In this document: positions 16,707 to 25,274 of the stretch, in pieces
Numbering within the stretch: the stretch's first letter is position 1
Layout: every line of letters begins with the position of its first letter
Assembly (NCBI GenBank): GCA_024408855.1
Contig: JAKSUQ010000005.1
Span: 16,603 to 80,602, forward strand
Direction of reading: 5' to 3'
Length of the DNA stretch: 64,000 bases
Origin: a bacterium
GTDB lineage: Bacteria > Cyanobacteriota > Vampirovibrionia > Gastranaerophilales > Gastranaerophilaceae
Made by a program: the position numbers and the translations under genes
The notes under the pieces: model-generated
Told to the model about the DNA's origin: nothing
Databases searched by the model: none
What the model saw: the letters and a program-made list of their open reading frames with translations, nothing else

Positions 16707-17780
16707 ATGGATAAAAAGGAATTAGAAAAAGCTATTGAAAAAACCGTATTAAAGATGGCATTGGAACCAAATAATACAGTGTATTATCATGAGTTGGCAA
16801 AATATTATGCTATGGATAAGCAATTTGAAAAAGTGATCTCTGTGTATGAGAGTTTGCTCGCCATAGACCCGAAAGATATGCAAACTCTTTTGAATTTGGG
16901 AAGCATTTGGTTTTATTCTAAAGAATATAAAAAGGCTTTGAAGTATTTTCATGAAGCTATGTTGGTAAATCCAAGTGACTATTTGGTTTATTACAATATG
17001 GGTAATACTTATGCTGAACTCAAAAATTTTGACAAGGCTTTGCATTTCTATTCAAGAACCCTTGATTTTAATTCAAAAGAACCCGATATATATAATGCGA
17101 TTGCTCTTTTATACCATGATTATGAAGATTATGTGGAGGCAAGAGCTTATTATGAAAAATCGCTTTCTTTAGACCCTAATAATTTAACTGCTTTAATTGA
17201 TTTGGGCAATGTTTGTTATAAGTTATTTGATTACAAACAAGCCTTGGTTTATTATGATAAGGTTTTTGAGTTGGCACCGGATAACAGTACGGTTGCATTA
17301 TGTATTGCAAATACATATTCCATTATGAAAGATTTTGATAATGCTGCGAAATATTTTGAAAAAGCATTGGAATTGGGCGACAATCTTTATAAATCTTACA
17401 TATGTTATGCGATTTCATGTTCTGATTGCAAGAATTATGACAAGTCTGTGGAACTCTATAAAAAAGCAATAGAAATCAGTCCGAAAGAAGCTAATGCTTA
17501 TATTCTTTTGGGGAACTTGTATTCTAATTTGAAAAAATACGGAGAGGCTGAAGAACAATATCGAGAAGCTTTGAAAATTAATAAACTTGATCCGAGTTTG
17601 TATGTATTGATTGCAAATCTTTATTATATGAATAATCAAACCGAACGCTCTCTTATTTCTTATCGTGCGGCTGTTAACTTACGTCCTGAAAATGATGAAT
17701 ACAAACTTGTATTCATTCAGGTTTTGGAAGATTATTTGAAAGAAGCAAGGAAAGGAGATTTAATTGCAAATGCAAGATAA
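16707..17780 (+). CDS. tetratricopeptide-repeat protein
   Basis: A cytoplasmic solenoid of about nine 34-residue TPR motifs from residue ~20 to ~335, each with the pattern [AL]-x-x-x-G-x-x-[YF]...[AY]-x-x-[AY]-[FY]-x-x-[AS]-[LI]...P. Good examples are YNMGNTYAELKNFDKALHFY and LIDLGNVCYKLFDYKQALVYY. No signal peptide or catalytic domain is seen, so it is a protein-interaction module with unknown partner. It begins 13 bases after rsfS and its last 17 bases overlap the start of the next gene, showing coupling with that membrane protein. Rich in Tyr and Asp/Glu. Confidence 0.88.
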   Translation: MDKKELEKAIEKTVLKMALEPNNTVYYHELAKYYAMDKQFEKVISVYESLLAIDPKDMQTLLNLGSIWFYSKEYKKALKYFHEAMLVNPSDYLVYYNMGNTYAELKNFDKALHFYSRTLDFNSKEPDIYNAIALLYHDYEDYVEARAYYEKSLSLDPNNLTALIDLGNVCYKLFDYKQALVYYDKVFELAPDNSTVALCIANTYSIMKDFDNAAKYFEKALELGDNLYKSYICYAISCSDCKNYDKSVELYKKAIEISPKEANAYILLGNLYSNLKKYGEAEEQYREALKINKLDPSLYVLIANLYYMNNQTERSLISYRAAVNLRPENDEYKLVFIQVLEDYLKEARKGDLIANAR

Positions 17781-18168
17781 TCCATATCCTATTGAAAAAC
17801 TACTTTCGGTGGGTACATATTTGACGGCCGGCGGAGTCGGATTTGTTTGGCTGATTATTGCGGCGCTTGCAAAGAAGTCCGTACGCCCCTTTTTGATGTA
17901 TCACATATTGCAATCTATATTCATTTCAATATTGTTTTTTCTTGTATCAGCATTTGGAGAAATGGTTTTTACAATAATATACAGGATACCATTTTTGAAT
18001 GCAATTCCGCTTTTAATAAGCATGCCAATACCTTTTGCGTTTGGTTTGTCATTGATTCAATTATTTACTACGATTGTAATTCTATATTTGGCTATAACTT
18101 CTTTCTTAGGTTATTATAGCTATTTGCCTTGGGTTTCGGATATTATTAAAGGGAATTTTCACCATTAG
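17764..18168 (+). CDS. Tic20-like integral membrane protein
   Basis: A 134-residue protein with about four hydrophobic helices (residues ~16-36, 42-65, 75-98, 100-122). The sequence LMYHILQSIFISILFFLV resembles the 'F-x-x-x-Q-A-x-x-x-x-I' helix of cyanobacterial Tic20/Ycf60 proteins, and the end YSYLPWVSDIIKGNF matches their 'Y-x-x-x-P-x-I-S' tail. The family is the bacterial ancestor of a plastid import channel; its bacterial role is unsettled. The start is probably TTG at 17764, six bases after AGGAG; an ATG at 17770 is the alternative. It overlaps the TPR gene by 17 bases, so the two are likely made together. The assignment is moderate and rests on pattern only. Confidence 0.55.
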   Translation: MQMQDNPYPIEKLLSVGTYLTAGGVGFVWLIIAALAKKSVRPFLMYHILQSIFISILFFLVSAFGEMVFTIIYRIPFLNAIPLLISMPIPFAFGLSLIQLFTTIVILYLAITSFLGYYSYLPWVSDIIKGNFHH

Positions 18169-19049
18169 AGAACCATTGCCAGTATCATCAACAGCATTGC
18201 ACCTATTTCCATTGCCATAGACATTCTTTGTTGAAATTTTTGGGAGTCATATTTACCTGATGTTTTTTTTGCATTACTAACACTGTTTAATCTTTTAATT
18301 CTGGTTGTTGTATCATCTCCGGAAAACTCTGTTCCGAAAGTTTGATATTCTAAATCGGCTAACTCATTGTTCAAATCAGGGTTATGTTGTATCGGACTGC
18401 TGTCATAATCGCCGTAATTTGCGTATGGTCTGGTATAATTTTTTTGACCGTATGTGTTCAGATTTCCGAAACGATTAGCATTAAGTCCGCTTAGAGAAGA
18501 TGATGAAAGGGAATTGTTATTAAATTCATTATATGATGGTTCCGAAGCAATAGTTTCAGGCATGACGGCTTTTTTAATCCGTTCCATTCTTGTTGAATAG
18601 TCTTCTACGTCATAGATTTTGCCAAACAACTTTCTTTCTATCGTAACAATTCTTGTGTGAAAATCACGATTTTTGTAAGTTTGATTAAATAATTTTGTTT
18701 CTATTTCGTTAACAATAGGATAATCAACAGTATTATCCGCAATTTCTTCTGCTTCACGATATGTATCTTCACTTGGCGTGATTTCTGAGCCTATTTGTTC
18801 AGCTATAATATCTTTGCTAAGTTTAGTCAATCTGCCGGCTAAATCTCCTTGCATTGTTTTACCATAAACGCTTTTTTCAAGTCGTTCAACCCTTTTTGCC
18901 AATTCTTCATTCGCATAATCAAATCCATAGAGGTTGTTTTCTATCTTTGAAATCTCTGCATTTTGAATTTGTCCTGAAGCATCCGAAATACAAGGAATTG
19001 AGATATATAATAATAGTATCAAAAAGAAACTGATAATAATTTTTTTCAT
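18165..19049 (-). CDS. exported protein with five 'LE-x-x-[LV]-[FY]-G' repeats
   Basis: Function unknown. A signal peptide spans residues 1-24 (MKKIIISFFLILLLYISIP, then CISDASG), possibly a lipoprotein because a cysteine follows. Five short repeats share the pattern [IL]-E-x-x-[LVT]-[FY]-[GN]-x(8-9)-R-[VILM]-x-x-[LI]: near residues 35, 55, 112, 137 and 232. Between repeats 4 and 5 lies a Ser/Asn/Tyr-rich linker. The last 20 residues are hydrophobic (MEIGAMLLMILAMVL) and could anchor the C-terminus. The picture is an envelope protein with helical repeat blocks. It converges with the Tic20-like gene, overlapping by four bases. Confidence 0.65.
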   Translation of the reverse strand: MKKIIISFFLILLLYISIPCISDASGQIQNAEISKIENNLYGFDYANEELAKRVERLEKSVYGKTMQGDLAGRLTKLSKDIIAEQIGSEITPSEDTYREAEEIADNTVDYPIVNEIETKLFNQTYKNRDFHTRIVTIERKLFGKIYDVEDYSTRMERIKKAVMPETIASEPSYNEFNNNSLSSSSLSGLNANRFGNLNTYGQKNYTRPYANYGDYDSSPIQHNPDLNNELADLEYQTFGTEFSGDDTTTRIKRLNSVSNAKKTSGKYDSQKFQQRMSMAMEIGAMLLMILAMVL

Positions 19050-19199
19050 ATTGATTAAACCTTATAATTTCCATCAATATAAAAGTTTTGTTTATTTCAA
19101 ACTATTGACCAAGTATGCAAAAAAACAGAATTAAAATAATTTAATATAAAGTTTGATACAATAAATGAATAATCTATATTTTTAGTACTTTTTATTTAG

Positions 19200-19859
19200 T
19201 TAATTTGATTGAATATAAAGTTTAGCAAAATCTAAATCAGGTTTTGATGTAATTTTTATATTTTTGTAATTTCCATTGACCATATATACAGGAAGTCCGA
19301 GTGCTTCCAGCATTGAGGAGTCATCCGTAAAAGTTTGGTTTACTAATTTTTCATGAGCATTTTTAATAATTTTTGTTTGAAATGCTTGTGGGGTTTGCGT
19401 GTTATAAAGTTTGCTTCTGTCAATGGTTCTTATTATTTTACCGTCAGGTGTAACTTCTTTGATTGTATCTGTTGTTTTGGTCATAACAGATACGGCACTA
19501 TATTCAACAACTCTTTGCATAACATTTTTGATTGTTTCTTTGTCAATTAGAGGTCTTGCACCGTCATGTATAATAACGTAATCTTCTTTTGTATGGCACA
19601 ATGCTTTATAAACAGAGGCTTGTCTTGTTTCACCGCCCTCTATAATTTTAATTCTAAAATCTTTAAAAAGTTTTTGCAAATTTTCAATGATTGATTTATT
19701 GGCTGCGATAATTATTTCAGTGATGTTTTCAAATTCCAAAAAAGGTGCTGTCGCATATTCAATAACCGTTTTTTGGTCAATTAGTTCCAATAGCTTGTTC
19801 TTATTACCATATCTGGATGATGTTCCGCCTGCTGTAATTATCACTGAAAATTTTTGCAT
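19200..19859 (-). CDS. ispD: 2-C-methyl-D-erythritol 4-phosphate cytidylyltransferase
   Basis: Third step of the non-mevalonate isoprenoid pathway, coupling MEP to CTP. The N-terminal nucleotide loop is ITAGGTSSRYGNKNK, and VIIHDGARPLID (about residues 98-109) holds the catalytic aspartate. Residues ~180-190 contain TDDSSMLE, equivalent to the family T-D-D-x-x-x-x-E. An upstream in-frame extension exists, but the ATG at 19859 was chosen because GGAGG lies five bases before it and the protein then begins at the usual place. Length 219 is normal. Its ribosome site lies in the last codons of thiL, so it is coupled to thiL. Confidence 0.93.
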   Translation of the reverse strand: MQKFSVIITAGGTSSRYGNKNKLLELIDQKTVIEYATAPFLEFENITEIIIAANKSIIENLQKLFKDFRIKIIEGGETRQASVYKALCHTKEDYVIIHDGARPLIDKETIKNVMQRVVEYSAVSVMTKTTDTIKEVTPDGKIIRTIDRSKLYNTQTPQAFQTKIIKNAHEKLVNQTFTDDSSMLEALGLPVYMVNGNYKNIKITSKPDLDFAKLYIQSN

Positions 19860-19860
19860 T

Positions 19861-20718
19861 TTACCCTCCAAAATGGTCATATAAGTTAAGTTCATCATAA
19901 TTGGAATACTTTTGTCCGTCAATTTCCAACACTGCACCATTAAAATCAACAACTTCGCCAATAATTTTGTAATTATTTATTTCAGGAAGAAAATCTTTTG
20001 GCACTGCGGCTACGAGGTTGTAATCTTCCGCACCGAACATTCCGTCTATATAAATGGATTTAATAGTGCATTTGCTTGCTTGCGCAATTTTAAATAAAGC
20101 ATCTGCTAAACCGTCAGATGTGTCCATCATTGCGTAATCGGTTTTAATTTTTGTTGCAATTCTTTCGGAAAACTCCGGATTTAATTTTGGTTCTAAATGT
20201 GTGTTTATTGCTATGGTATCTTTTTTGCCCTGATAAAGCTCTTCTAAACCTTTACTGCTTATTCCGAAATTTCCGTATGTTATAACTGCATAGCCTAATT
20301 TTGCGTTTTTTCTGGAAGATATTTTACGGTCTACGGTTGTTCCTATTGCGGTAATTGAGATAAATATTTTGCTTCCGCCTGTAATATCACCGCCGATTAT
20401 CTTTGCACCATAAGATCCGGCTTTTATTCCGCAATACAGTTCATCAATAAATTTGTTATCTGTATAATCAGGTAAAGAAAGTCCTATCGTGAGATATTTA
20501 GGTTTCCCTCCTGATGCCAATATGTCGCTAATATTTACAACGGCGGATTTGTAACCGATTTGATAAGGGGTTGCCCATTCTTTCTTAAAGTGGACATCTT
20601 CGATAAAATTATCCTGAGTTATTACAATACCGAGGTCTTTAAGATAGGCACAATCATCACCTAAGAATGTCGACTCTGTTTGTTTTTGTATAATTTTAAT
20701 AAAATCTTCTTCTTTCAT
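19861..20718 (-). CDS. thiL: thiamine-monophosphate kinase
   Basis: ATP-dependent phosphorylation of thiamine monophosphate to the diphosphate cofactor. The N-terminal half has FLGDDCAYL and VITQDNFIEDVHF, the acidic metal-binding loops of the ThiL/PurM fold. Residues ~65-80 hold VNISDILASGGKPKY and 110-116 IGGDITGG. The second half has MMDTSDGLADALF. Length 285 is shorter than the E. coli enzyme (325), with the reduction spread through the C-terminal domain. It starts right after a terminator that ends lysS and is followed by ispD with coupling, so thiL-ispD form a small operon. Confidence 0.92.
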   Translation of the reverse strand: MKEEDFIKIIQKQTESTFLGDDCAYLKDLGIVITQDNFIEDVHFKKEWATPYQIGYKSAVVNISDILASGGKPKYLTIGLSLPDYTDNKFIDELYCGIKAGSYGAKIIGGDITGGSKIFISITAIGTTVDRKISSRKNAKLGYAVITYGNFGISSKGLEELYQGKKDTIAINTHLEPKLNPEFSERIATKIKTDYAMMDTSDGLADALFKIAQASKCTIKSIYIDGMFGAEDYNLVAAVPKDFLPEINNYKIIGEVVDFNGAVLEIDGQKYSNYDELNLYDHFGG

Positions 20719-20725
20719 AACTTTA

Positions 20726-20752
20726 TAAAAGAGGCGAGAATTACTCGCCTCT
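20726..20752 (-). terminator. intrinsic terminator between lysS and thiL
   Basis: Perfect 9-bp GC-rich stem agaggcgag/ctcgcctct with a five-base loop and a short T-run on the minus strand, ending about eight bases before the thiL ATG. Its closeness to thiL leaves almost no room for a thiL promoter, so it may work as a partial (attenuating) terminator with read-through. Confidence 0.75.
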
Positions 20753-20760
20753 CTGAATTA

Positions 20761-22299
20761 TTAATTATCTTGTTTCTTTAATGTTGGGAATGCTATAACA
20801 TCTCTGATTGTAGGGGAATTCGTCAATAGCATTACAAGGCGGTCAATGCCCATCCCCATTCCGCCTGTTGGAGCCAATCCATATTCAAGAGCATTGATGT
20901 AATCTTCGTCGATTTCCATTGCTTCTTCGTCCCCGTTGGCTTTAGCCAAAGCCTGAGCTTCGAATCTGTGGCGTTGATCAATCGGGTCGGTCAATTCTGA
21001 AAATGCATTAGCTATTTCCCAGCCGTTAACCCTTGTTTCAAACCTTTCGGTTAATCTGTCATTATCTCTGTGAACTTTTGCCAAAGGTGATATTTCACGT
21101 GGGTAATCAATAATATGGACAGGTTGAATTAATGTAGGTTCTACTTTTTCTTCAAATACGGCATCAACTATTTGCCCCCAATTCATAGTTTCATCAACTT
21201 CTACATGTAATTCTCTTGCTTTTTGGAATGCTTCCTGTACAGTAAATATTTCAGCAAAGTCAATTCCAGTCATTTCTTTGATAGCGCCGAGCATTGTTTT
21301 TCTGTCCCAAGGCGGTGTTAAATCTATTTCGTGGTCGCCATATTGAATTTTTGTTGTTCCCAAAACTTCTTGAGCAACATATGCGACTAAGTTTTCGGTT
21401 AAAACCATCATTTCATTATAATCAACAAATGATTGATAAAGCTCAATCATTGTAAATTCAGGATTGTGCCTTGTATCAATACCTTCATTTCTGAAACATC
21501 TTGAAAGTTCAAAGATTTTATCGTTCAAACCTCCGACCATAAGTCTTTTTAGGTGTAATTCCGGAGCAATTCTCAGTGTCAAATCCATATCCAAAGCATT
21601 ATGGTGAGTAGTAAACGGTTTTGCATTAGCACCGGATGCTTGAGTATGAAGCATTGGTGTTTCAACTTCGATAAATCCTTGATTGAACAAATATTCACGA
21701 ACTTTTTGTATAATTAAACTTCTTTTTCTTAATGTATCTCTTGTGCTTTCATTAACAATCAGGTCTAAATATCTTTGGCGATACTTTGTTTCTGTATCGG
21801 ACATTGTATGATAAGATTTTAATTGTTCTAATTTTTCTTCACTTATTTGCTTGTTAGGAAGTGGGAGCAAAGATTTTGAAAGCACTTTAAAACTAACAGC
21901 TTTTATTGATAATTCTCCCCTCGGCGTTCTTCTTATTGTGCCGTGAAAACCTATAATATCTCCAATATCAATAAGTTTAAGGGTTTTGAAGTTATCTTCT
22001 CCCAAATTATCTTTGTGGGAAAAAATCTGTATTTTACCGGTTGTATCCATTAAATCAATAAACATACCTGAATTTCTAATTGCCATAACACGACCTGCAA
22101 CAGAGTAGGAGTCGGATGTTTCTTCACCTGCCGGTAAATCTTTGTATTTTTTTTGTAATTCATTAGCACTTGCGTCTCTGTCAAATTGATAAGGATATGG
22201 GTTAATTCCTTTATCAGCAAGTTCTGCAAGTTTTTGTATTCTTGTTTGTCTTATTGTTTCTTTAGCAGAAACCGAATCTTTTGTTTCTAATTCTGTCAT
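20761..22299 (-). CDS. lysS: lysyl-tRNA synthetase, class II
   Basis: Charges tRNA-Lys. Residues ~60-160 form the OB-fold anticodon-binding domain (YSVAGRVMAIRNSGMFIDLM). The class II catalytic core follows: motif 2 is RCFRNEGIDTRHNPEFTMIE (near residue 273) and motif 3 GMGMGIDRLVML near residue 485. A 25-residue N-terminal helix rich in Lys and Glu precedes the OB fold. Length 512 is normal. The ATG is preceded by AAAGAGG. It is a single transcription unit read away from the divergent control region near 22.8 kb. Confidence 0.97.
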   Translation of the reverse strand: MTELETKDSVSAKETIRQTRIQKLAELADKGINPYPYQFDRDASANELQKKYKDLPAGEETSDSYSVAGRVMAIRNSGMFIDLMDTTGKIQIFSHKDNLGEDNFKTLKLIDIGDIIGFHGTIRRTPRGELSIKAVSFKVLSKSLLPLPNKQISEEKLEQLKSYHTMSDTETKYRQRYLDLIVNESTRDTLRKRSLIIQKVREYLFNQGFIEVETPMLHTQASGANAKPFTTHHNALDMDLTLRIAPELHLKRLMVGGLNDKIFELSRCFRNEGIDTRHNPEFTMIELYQSFVDYNEMMVLTENLVAYVAQEVLGTTKIQYGDHEIDLTPPWDRKTMLGAIKEMTGIDFAEIFTVQEAFQKARELHVEVDETMNWGQIVDAVFEEKVEPTLIQPVHIIDYPREISPLAKVHRDNDRLTERFETRVNGWEIANAFSELTDPIDQRHRFEAQALAKANGDEEAMEIDEDYINALEYGLAPTGGMGMGIDRLVMLLTNSPTIRDVIAFPTLKKQDN

Positions 22300-22390
22300 A
22301 TCATACCTCTTTAATTTCAGTCATGATAAATTTTAACACAAAAATAAATTCATTACGATTGTTGATACAGATATTTTGAAAGTTGGTAAA

Positions 22391-22744
22391 TTAAAATATG
22401 TTGGTTCTGATTTTTGAAAGACCTGTTTTAATAGCGTTGATTGATGAGTCATATAAGATAAGTTCGGTATTAGTGGAGTTAATAATATGACTAATTAAGG
22501 TGTCTTTTATTGGATTATTAGTGGGTTCTACATCAAAACCAAACTCTTTTAAATCTATTTTTAGAGCGGTAATTATTAGAAAAAATGATTTTAATGATGG
22601 AATATAACAGCCGTTTTCAATTCTTGAAATATGTTGAACGCTCAATTCTGCTTTTTCTGCCAATTCTTCTTGAGTTAATCCCAGTCTTTTTCTGTAGCTT
22701 TTAATTTTTTCAGCAATAAATTTTTTATCATCAAATTTCATCAT
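22391..22744 (-). CDS. XRE-family transcriptional regulator
   Basis: Residues ~10-65 are a helix-turn-helix of the Cro/C1 type: IKSYRKRLGLTQEELAEKAE, then LSVQHISRIENGCYIPS as the recognition helix. The remaining 50 residues have no recognised domain and may dimerise. It is divergent from the four-gene surface-polymer cassette that starts at 22918, with 173 bases between, where two 12-base direct repeats occur. The obvious reading is local control of that cassette, but this is inference from position. The ribosome site is weak (GGGG nine bases upstream). Confidence 0.85.
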   Translation of the reverse strand: MMKFDDKKFIAEKIKSYRKRLGLTQEELAEKAELSVQHISRIENGCYIPSLKSFFLIITALKIDLKEFGFDVEPTNNPIKDTLISHIINSTNTELILYDSSINAIKTGLSKIRTNIF

Positions 22745-22858
22745 AACAACGACCCCAATATTAAAATATGATACCTACACATAATTTTAAATTGGACAGG
22801 CACATAGTATTTAAATAAAAACAATGTATACAAATACATAAATCTTAACAATGTTGTT

Positions 22859-22901
22859 GCATGCGTATATTTTTATATTAACATGATGTGCATGCATATA
22901 T
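22859..22901. promoter_or_regulatory. direct repeats in divergent control region (candidate operator)
   Basis: GCATGCGTATAT (22859-22870) and GCATGCATATAT (22890-22901) are near-identical and start 31 bases apart, three turns of B-DNA. The second overlaps a TATATT-like -10 box 15-20 bases before the Stealth gene ATG. The spacing on one face of the helix and the location between an XRE gene and its divergent operon make an operator likely. Confidence 0.5.
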
Positions 22902-22917
22902 TATAAGGGAGTAGATT

Positions 22918-23895
22918 ATGGAAGAGAAAATTGATTTAGTTTACCTTTGGGTAGATGGCTCGGATAAAAATTGGCTGGAAAAGAAAAATAAATTTTTTAA
23001 AGAAAATAATATAAAAACCAAAAATGAAGATACCAATGAGTGCAGATTTATTGATAATGACGAATTAAAATATTCACTAAGAAGCGTTGAAAAATATGCT
23101 TCTTGGATTAATAAAATTTATATTGTTACGGATAATCAAGTTCCAAATTGGCTTGATACGAATAATCCTAAAATTAAAATTGTTGACCATAAAGATATAA
23201 TGCCTGAAAATGCTTTACCTTGCTTTAATTCTATTGCGTTAGAAACTCAAATTTGTAATATCGATGGTTTATCCGAGCATTTTTTATATGCAAATGATGA
23301 TATGTTTTTAAATGATTATGTTTATCCTGAAACTTTCTTTAATAAAGAGGAATATCCGATTTTTAGAGTCGGAAAACCCGTATTTAAAAAAGATAACCTG
23401 CACCATATTGCCATAATTAATGCACAAAATTTAATTAAAGACAAATTTAATTATTCAATTACAAACGGTATGCACCATAATATTGATGCATATTGTAAAT
23501 CCGATATTATTGCTTGCAATAAAATTTTTGAAAAAGAAATTAATAAAACAACATTTTCAAATTTAAGAAATGAAAAAAATATTTCCAGATTGTTGTATTT
23601 GTATTATTCATTAGCAATCGGTCATGGCGAAAAAAGAGTTGTTCAAAAGATAGACTCAACTTTGCCTTTGTATAAAAAAATATTTTATTTTTTAGCAAAA
23701 AAATATTCAAAAGAATCTGTTTTAATTAATCCGAATGATAAAAACAATTTTAAAAAATTGGAAAAATTTAATTCAAAAATGTTTTGTATAAATGATAACG
23801 AAGAAGTAACGAATAAAGATAGAAAATATTTAAAACAATTTTTGAAAGAAAAGTTTAATAATGAGTCAAGTTTTGAGGAGGAGGATAATGTTTAA
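22918..23895 (+). CDS. Stealth-family sugar-phosphotransferase
   Basis: Stealth proteins transfer a hexose-1-phosphate (or similar) from a nucleotide sugar to make phosphodiester-linked capsule or surface polysaccharide. Conserved region 1 is IDLVYLWVDGSDKNWLEKK at the N-terminus. Region 2 is NDELKYSLRSVEKYASWI followed by IYIVTDNQVPNWL and LYANDDMF (residues ~42-135). Region 3 is ITNGMHHNIDAYCKSD near residue 183. Region 4 at the C-terminus is poorly kept. Length 325 is typical. GGGAG precedes the ATG. It overlaps the LicD gene by eight bases. Confidence 0.88.
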   Translation: MEEKIDLVYLWVDGSDKNWLEKKNKFFKENNIKTKNEDTNECRFIDNDELKYSLRSVEKYASWINKIYIVTDNQVPNWLDTNNPKIKIVDHKDIMPENALPCFNSIALETQICNIDGLSEHFLYANDDMFLNDYVYPETFFNKEEYPIFRVGKPVFKKDNLHHIAIINAQNLIKDKFNYSITNGMHHNIDAYCKSDIIACNKIFEKEINKTTFSNLRNEKNISRLLYLYYSLAIGHGEKRVVQKIDSTLPLYKKIFYFLAKKYSKESVLINPNDKNNFKKLEKFNSKMFCINDNEEVTNKDRKYLKQFLKEKFNNESSFEEEDNV

Positions 23896-24832
23896 AACAA
23901 TATTTTCTGTAAGTAATTCTAAAGATAAAAAAAATAAAATTGTTACAATACTGGGTTTAAAATTCAAACTTAAAAGAAGAATAACGCATGAACAATTTTT
24001 AAATTATTTGAATAAATTTGTAGATATAAAATTAGTTCCCAAGGCAACCGGCGATTTGAGAAAAAAACAACTTTTAGAGTTGCATATGATGAATGATCTA
24101 AAAAATATTTGTAATAACCTTGGTATAAATTTTTGGCTTAGAGGCGGAACTGCTCTTGGAGCATATCGTCATAAAGGTTTTATTCCTTGGGATGATGATG
24201 TTGATTTAGGTTTAATGAGAAAAGATTTCGATAAACTTGTTGAATACGTTAATTTAACATCAAATAAATACAAAATTATTTATTATTATGGTTCTGTAAG
24301 TAAAGTTGCAAAATTAGTTTTTAAAAACAAAGTTGGTGGAGTATGGCTTGATTTATTTCCATATGATTGGTGCGAATATGAAGATGAAAATTTGTATTGG
24401 AAAAAATGGTTAAATGATAAGGAAAAACTTCAAAAAGAGTTATCTTTTCTATTCTTCAGAGGTGGATTATTTGCTGATGAAATAAATGAAAAATTGCTAA
24501 ATAAGATAGAAGTAATAAATGAAAAATACAAAAATAAATATAAGGATTATACAGAAAAAAATGCAATATGTTCGGCAATTGAACAAATGTGTGTAGCGAA
24601 TAAAAAAAGAGTTTTTTCAAAAAATTATATTTTCCCTCTTAGGTTAATTGAATTTGAAAAGGAAAAATTTTATACGGTTAACAATATAGAAAAATATTTG
24701 GAATTGTACTACGGAAATGACTATATGCAATTCCCTGCTCATGTAACCGGACATGGTATAAAGTTTAAAAAAGAAGATATACAAAATCTTCATTATGTTT
24801 TTGATAAATATGTGAATATTCAAGGAGAATAA
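23888..24832 (+). CDS. LicD/fukutin-type phosphotransferase
   Basis: LicD-family enzymes transfer phosphocholine, or in the related fukutin branch polyol phosphates, onto surface glycans. The nucleotidyltransferase-like core is seen at FWLRGGTALGAYRHKGFIPW followed by DDDVDLGLM (about residues 85-115), with the metal-binding aspartates. GGVWLDLFPYD near residue 150 is another family mark. The N-terminus has a short basic KIVTILGLKFKLKRR leader common in surface-polymer enzymes. An in-frame ATG occurs earlier at 23861, but 23888 has a perfect GAGGAGG seven bases before it. The first eight bases overlap the Stealth gene, so the two are coupled. Confidence 0.88.
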   Translation: MFKTIFSVSNSKDKKNKIVTILGLKFKLKRRITHEQFLNYLNKFVDIKLVPKATGDLRKKQLLELHMMNDLKNICNNLGINFWLRGGTALGAYRHKGFIPWDDDVDLGLMRKDFDKLVEYVNLTSNKYKIIYYYGSVSKVAKLVFKNKVGGVWLDLFPYDWCEYEDENLYWKKWLNDKEKLQKELSFLFFRGGLFADEINEKLLNKIEVINEKYKNKYKDYTEKNAICSAIEQMCVANKKRVFSKNYIFPLRLIEFEKEKFYTVNNIEKYLELYYGNDYMQFPAHVTGHGIKFKKEDIQNLHYVFDKYVNIQGE

Positions 24833-24834
24833 CT

Positions 24835-25263
24835 TTGAAAAAGATAATTGGATATACTACAGGAGTTTATGATTTATTTCACATAGGACATTTAAATTTA
24901 TTAAAAAATGCAAAAGCAAATTGCGATTATTTAATTGTTGGAATAACAACGGATGAACTGGTTCAATATAAGGGAAAATCTCCCGTAATAACCCTATCTG
25001 AAAGAATGGCAATAGTTGAAGCAATTAAATATGTAGATAAAGTGGTTATTCAAGACGATTTAGATAAGGTTAAGGCTTGGGATAAATATCATTACGATAT
25101 TCTTTTTGTTGGCAGTGATTGGCAAGGAACAGCCAAATGGAATAAATATGAATTGGAACTTAAAAAAGTTGGTGCAAAGGTAATGTATTTACCATATACA
25201 AAAACTACAAGCTCAACTCTAATAACCGAAGTTTTAAAAAAAATAGAACAAGATGTTGAATAA
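24835..25263 (+). CDS. glycerol-3-phosphate cytidylyltransferase-like enzyme
   Basis: Small cytidylyltransferase of the TagD/GCT type, which activates a polyol phosphate with CTP. The HxGH motif is residues 16-19 in GVYDLFHIGHLNLL. VGITTDELVQYKGKSPVI and YVDKVVIQDDLDKVKAW fit the GCT core. The signature normally RTEGIST reads YTKTTSSTLI, so the threonine/serine part is kept and the arginine is not. Length 142 equals TagD (129) plus a short tail. The start is TTG with AAGGAG seven bases upstream, two bases after the licD stop. It probably supplies the CDP-activated donor for the LicD protein; glycerol is the likeliest but not proven substrate. Confidence 0.8.
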   Translation: MKKIIGYTTGVYDLFHIGHLNLLKNAKANCDYLIVGITTDELVQYKGKSPVITLSERMAIVEAIKYVDKVVIQDDLDKVKAWDKYHYDILFVGSDWQGTAKWNKYELELKKVGAKVMYLPYTKTTSSTLITEVLKKIEQDVE

Positions 25264-25274
25264 AAGAGGTTCTT

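Noticed and set aside
22745..22917. A hidden tRNA or small RNA in the divergent gap
   Set aside because: Only direct repeats and promoter-like sequence are seen; no stable fold or terminator marks a separate RNA.
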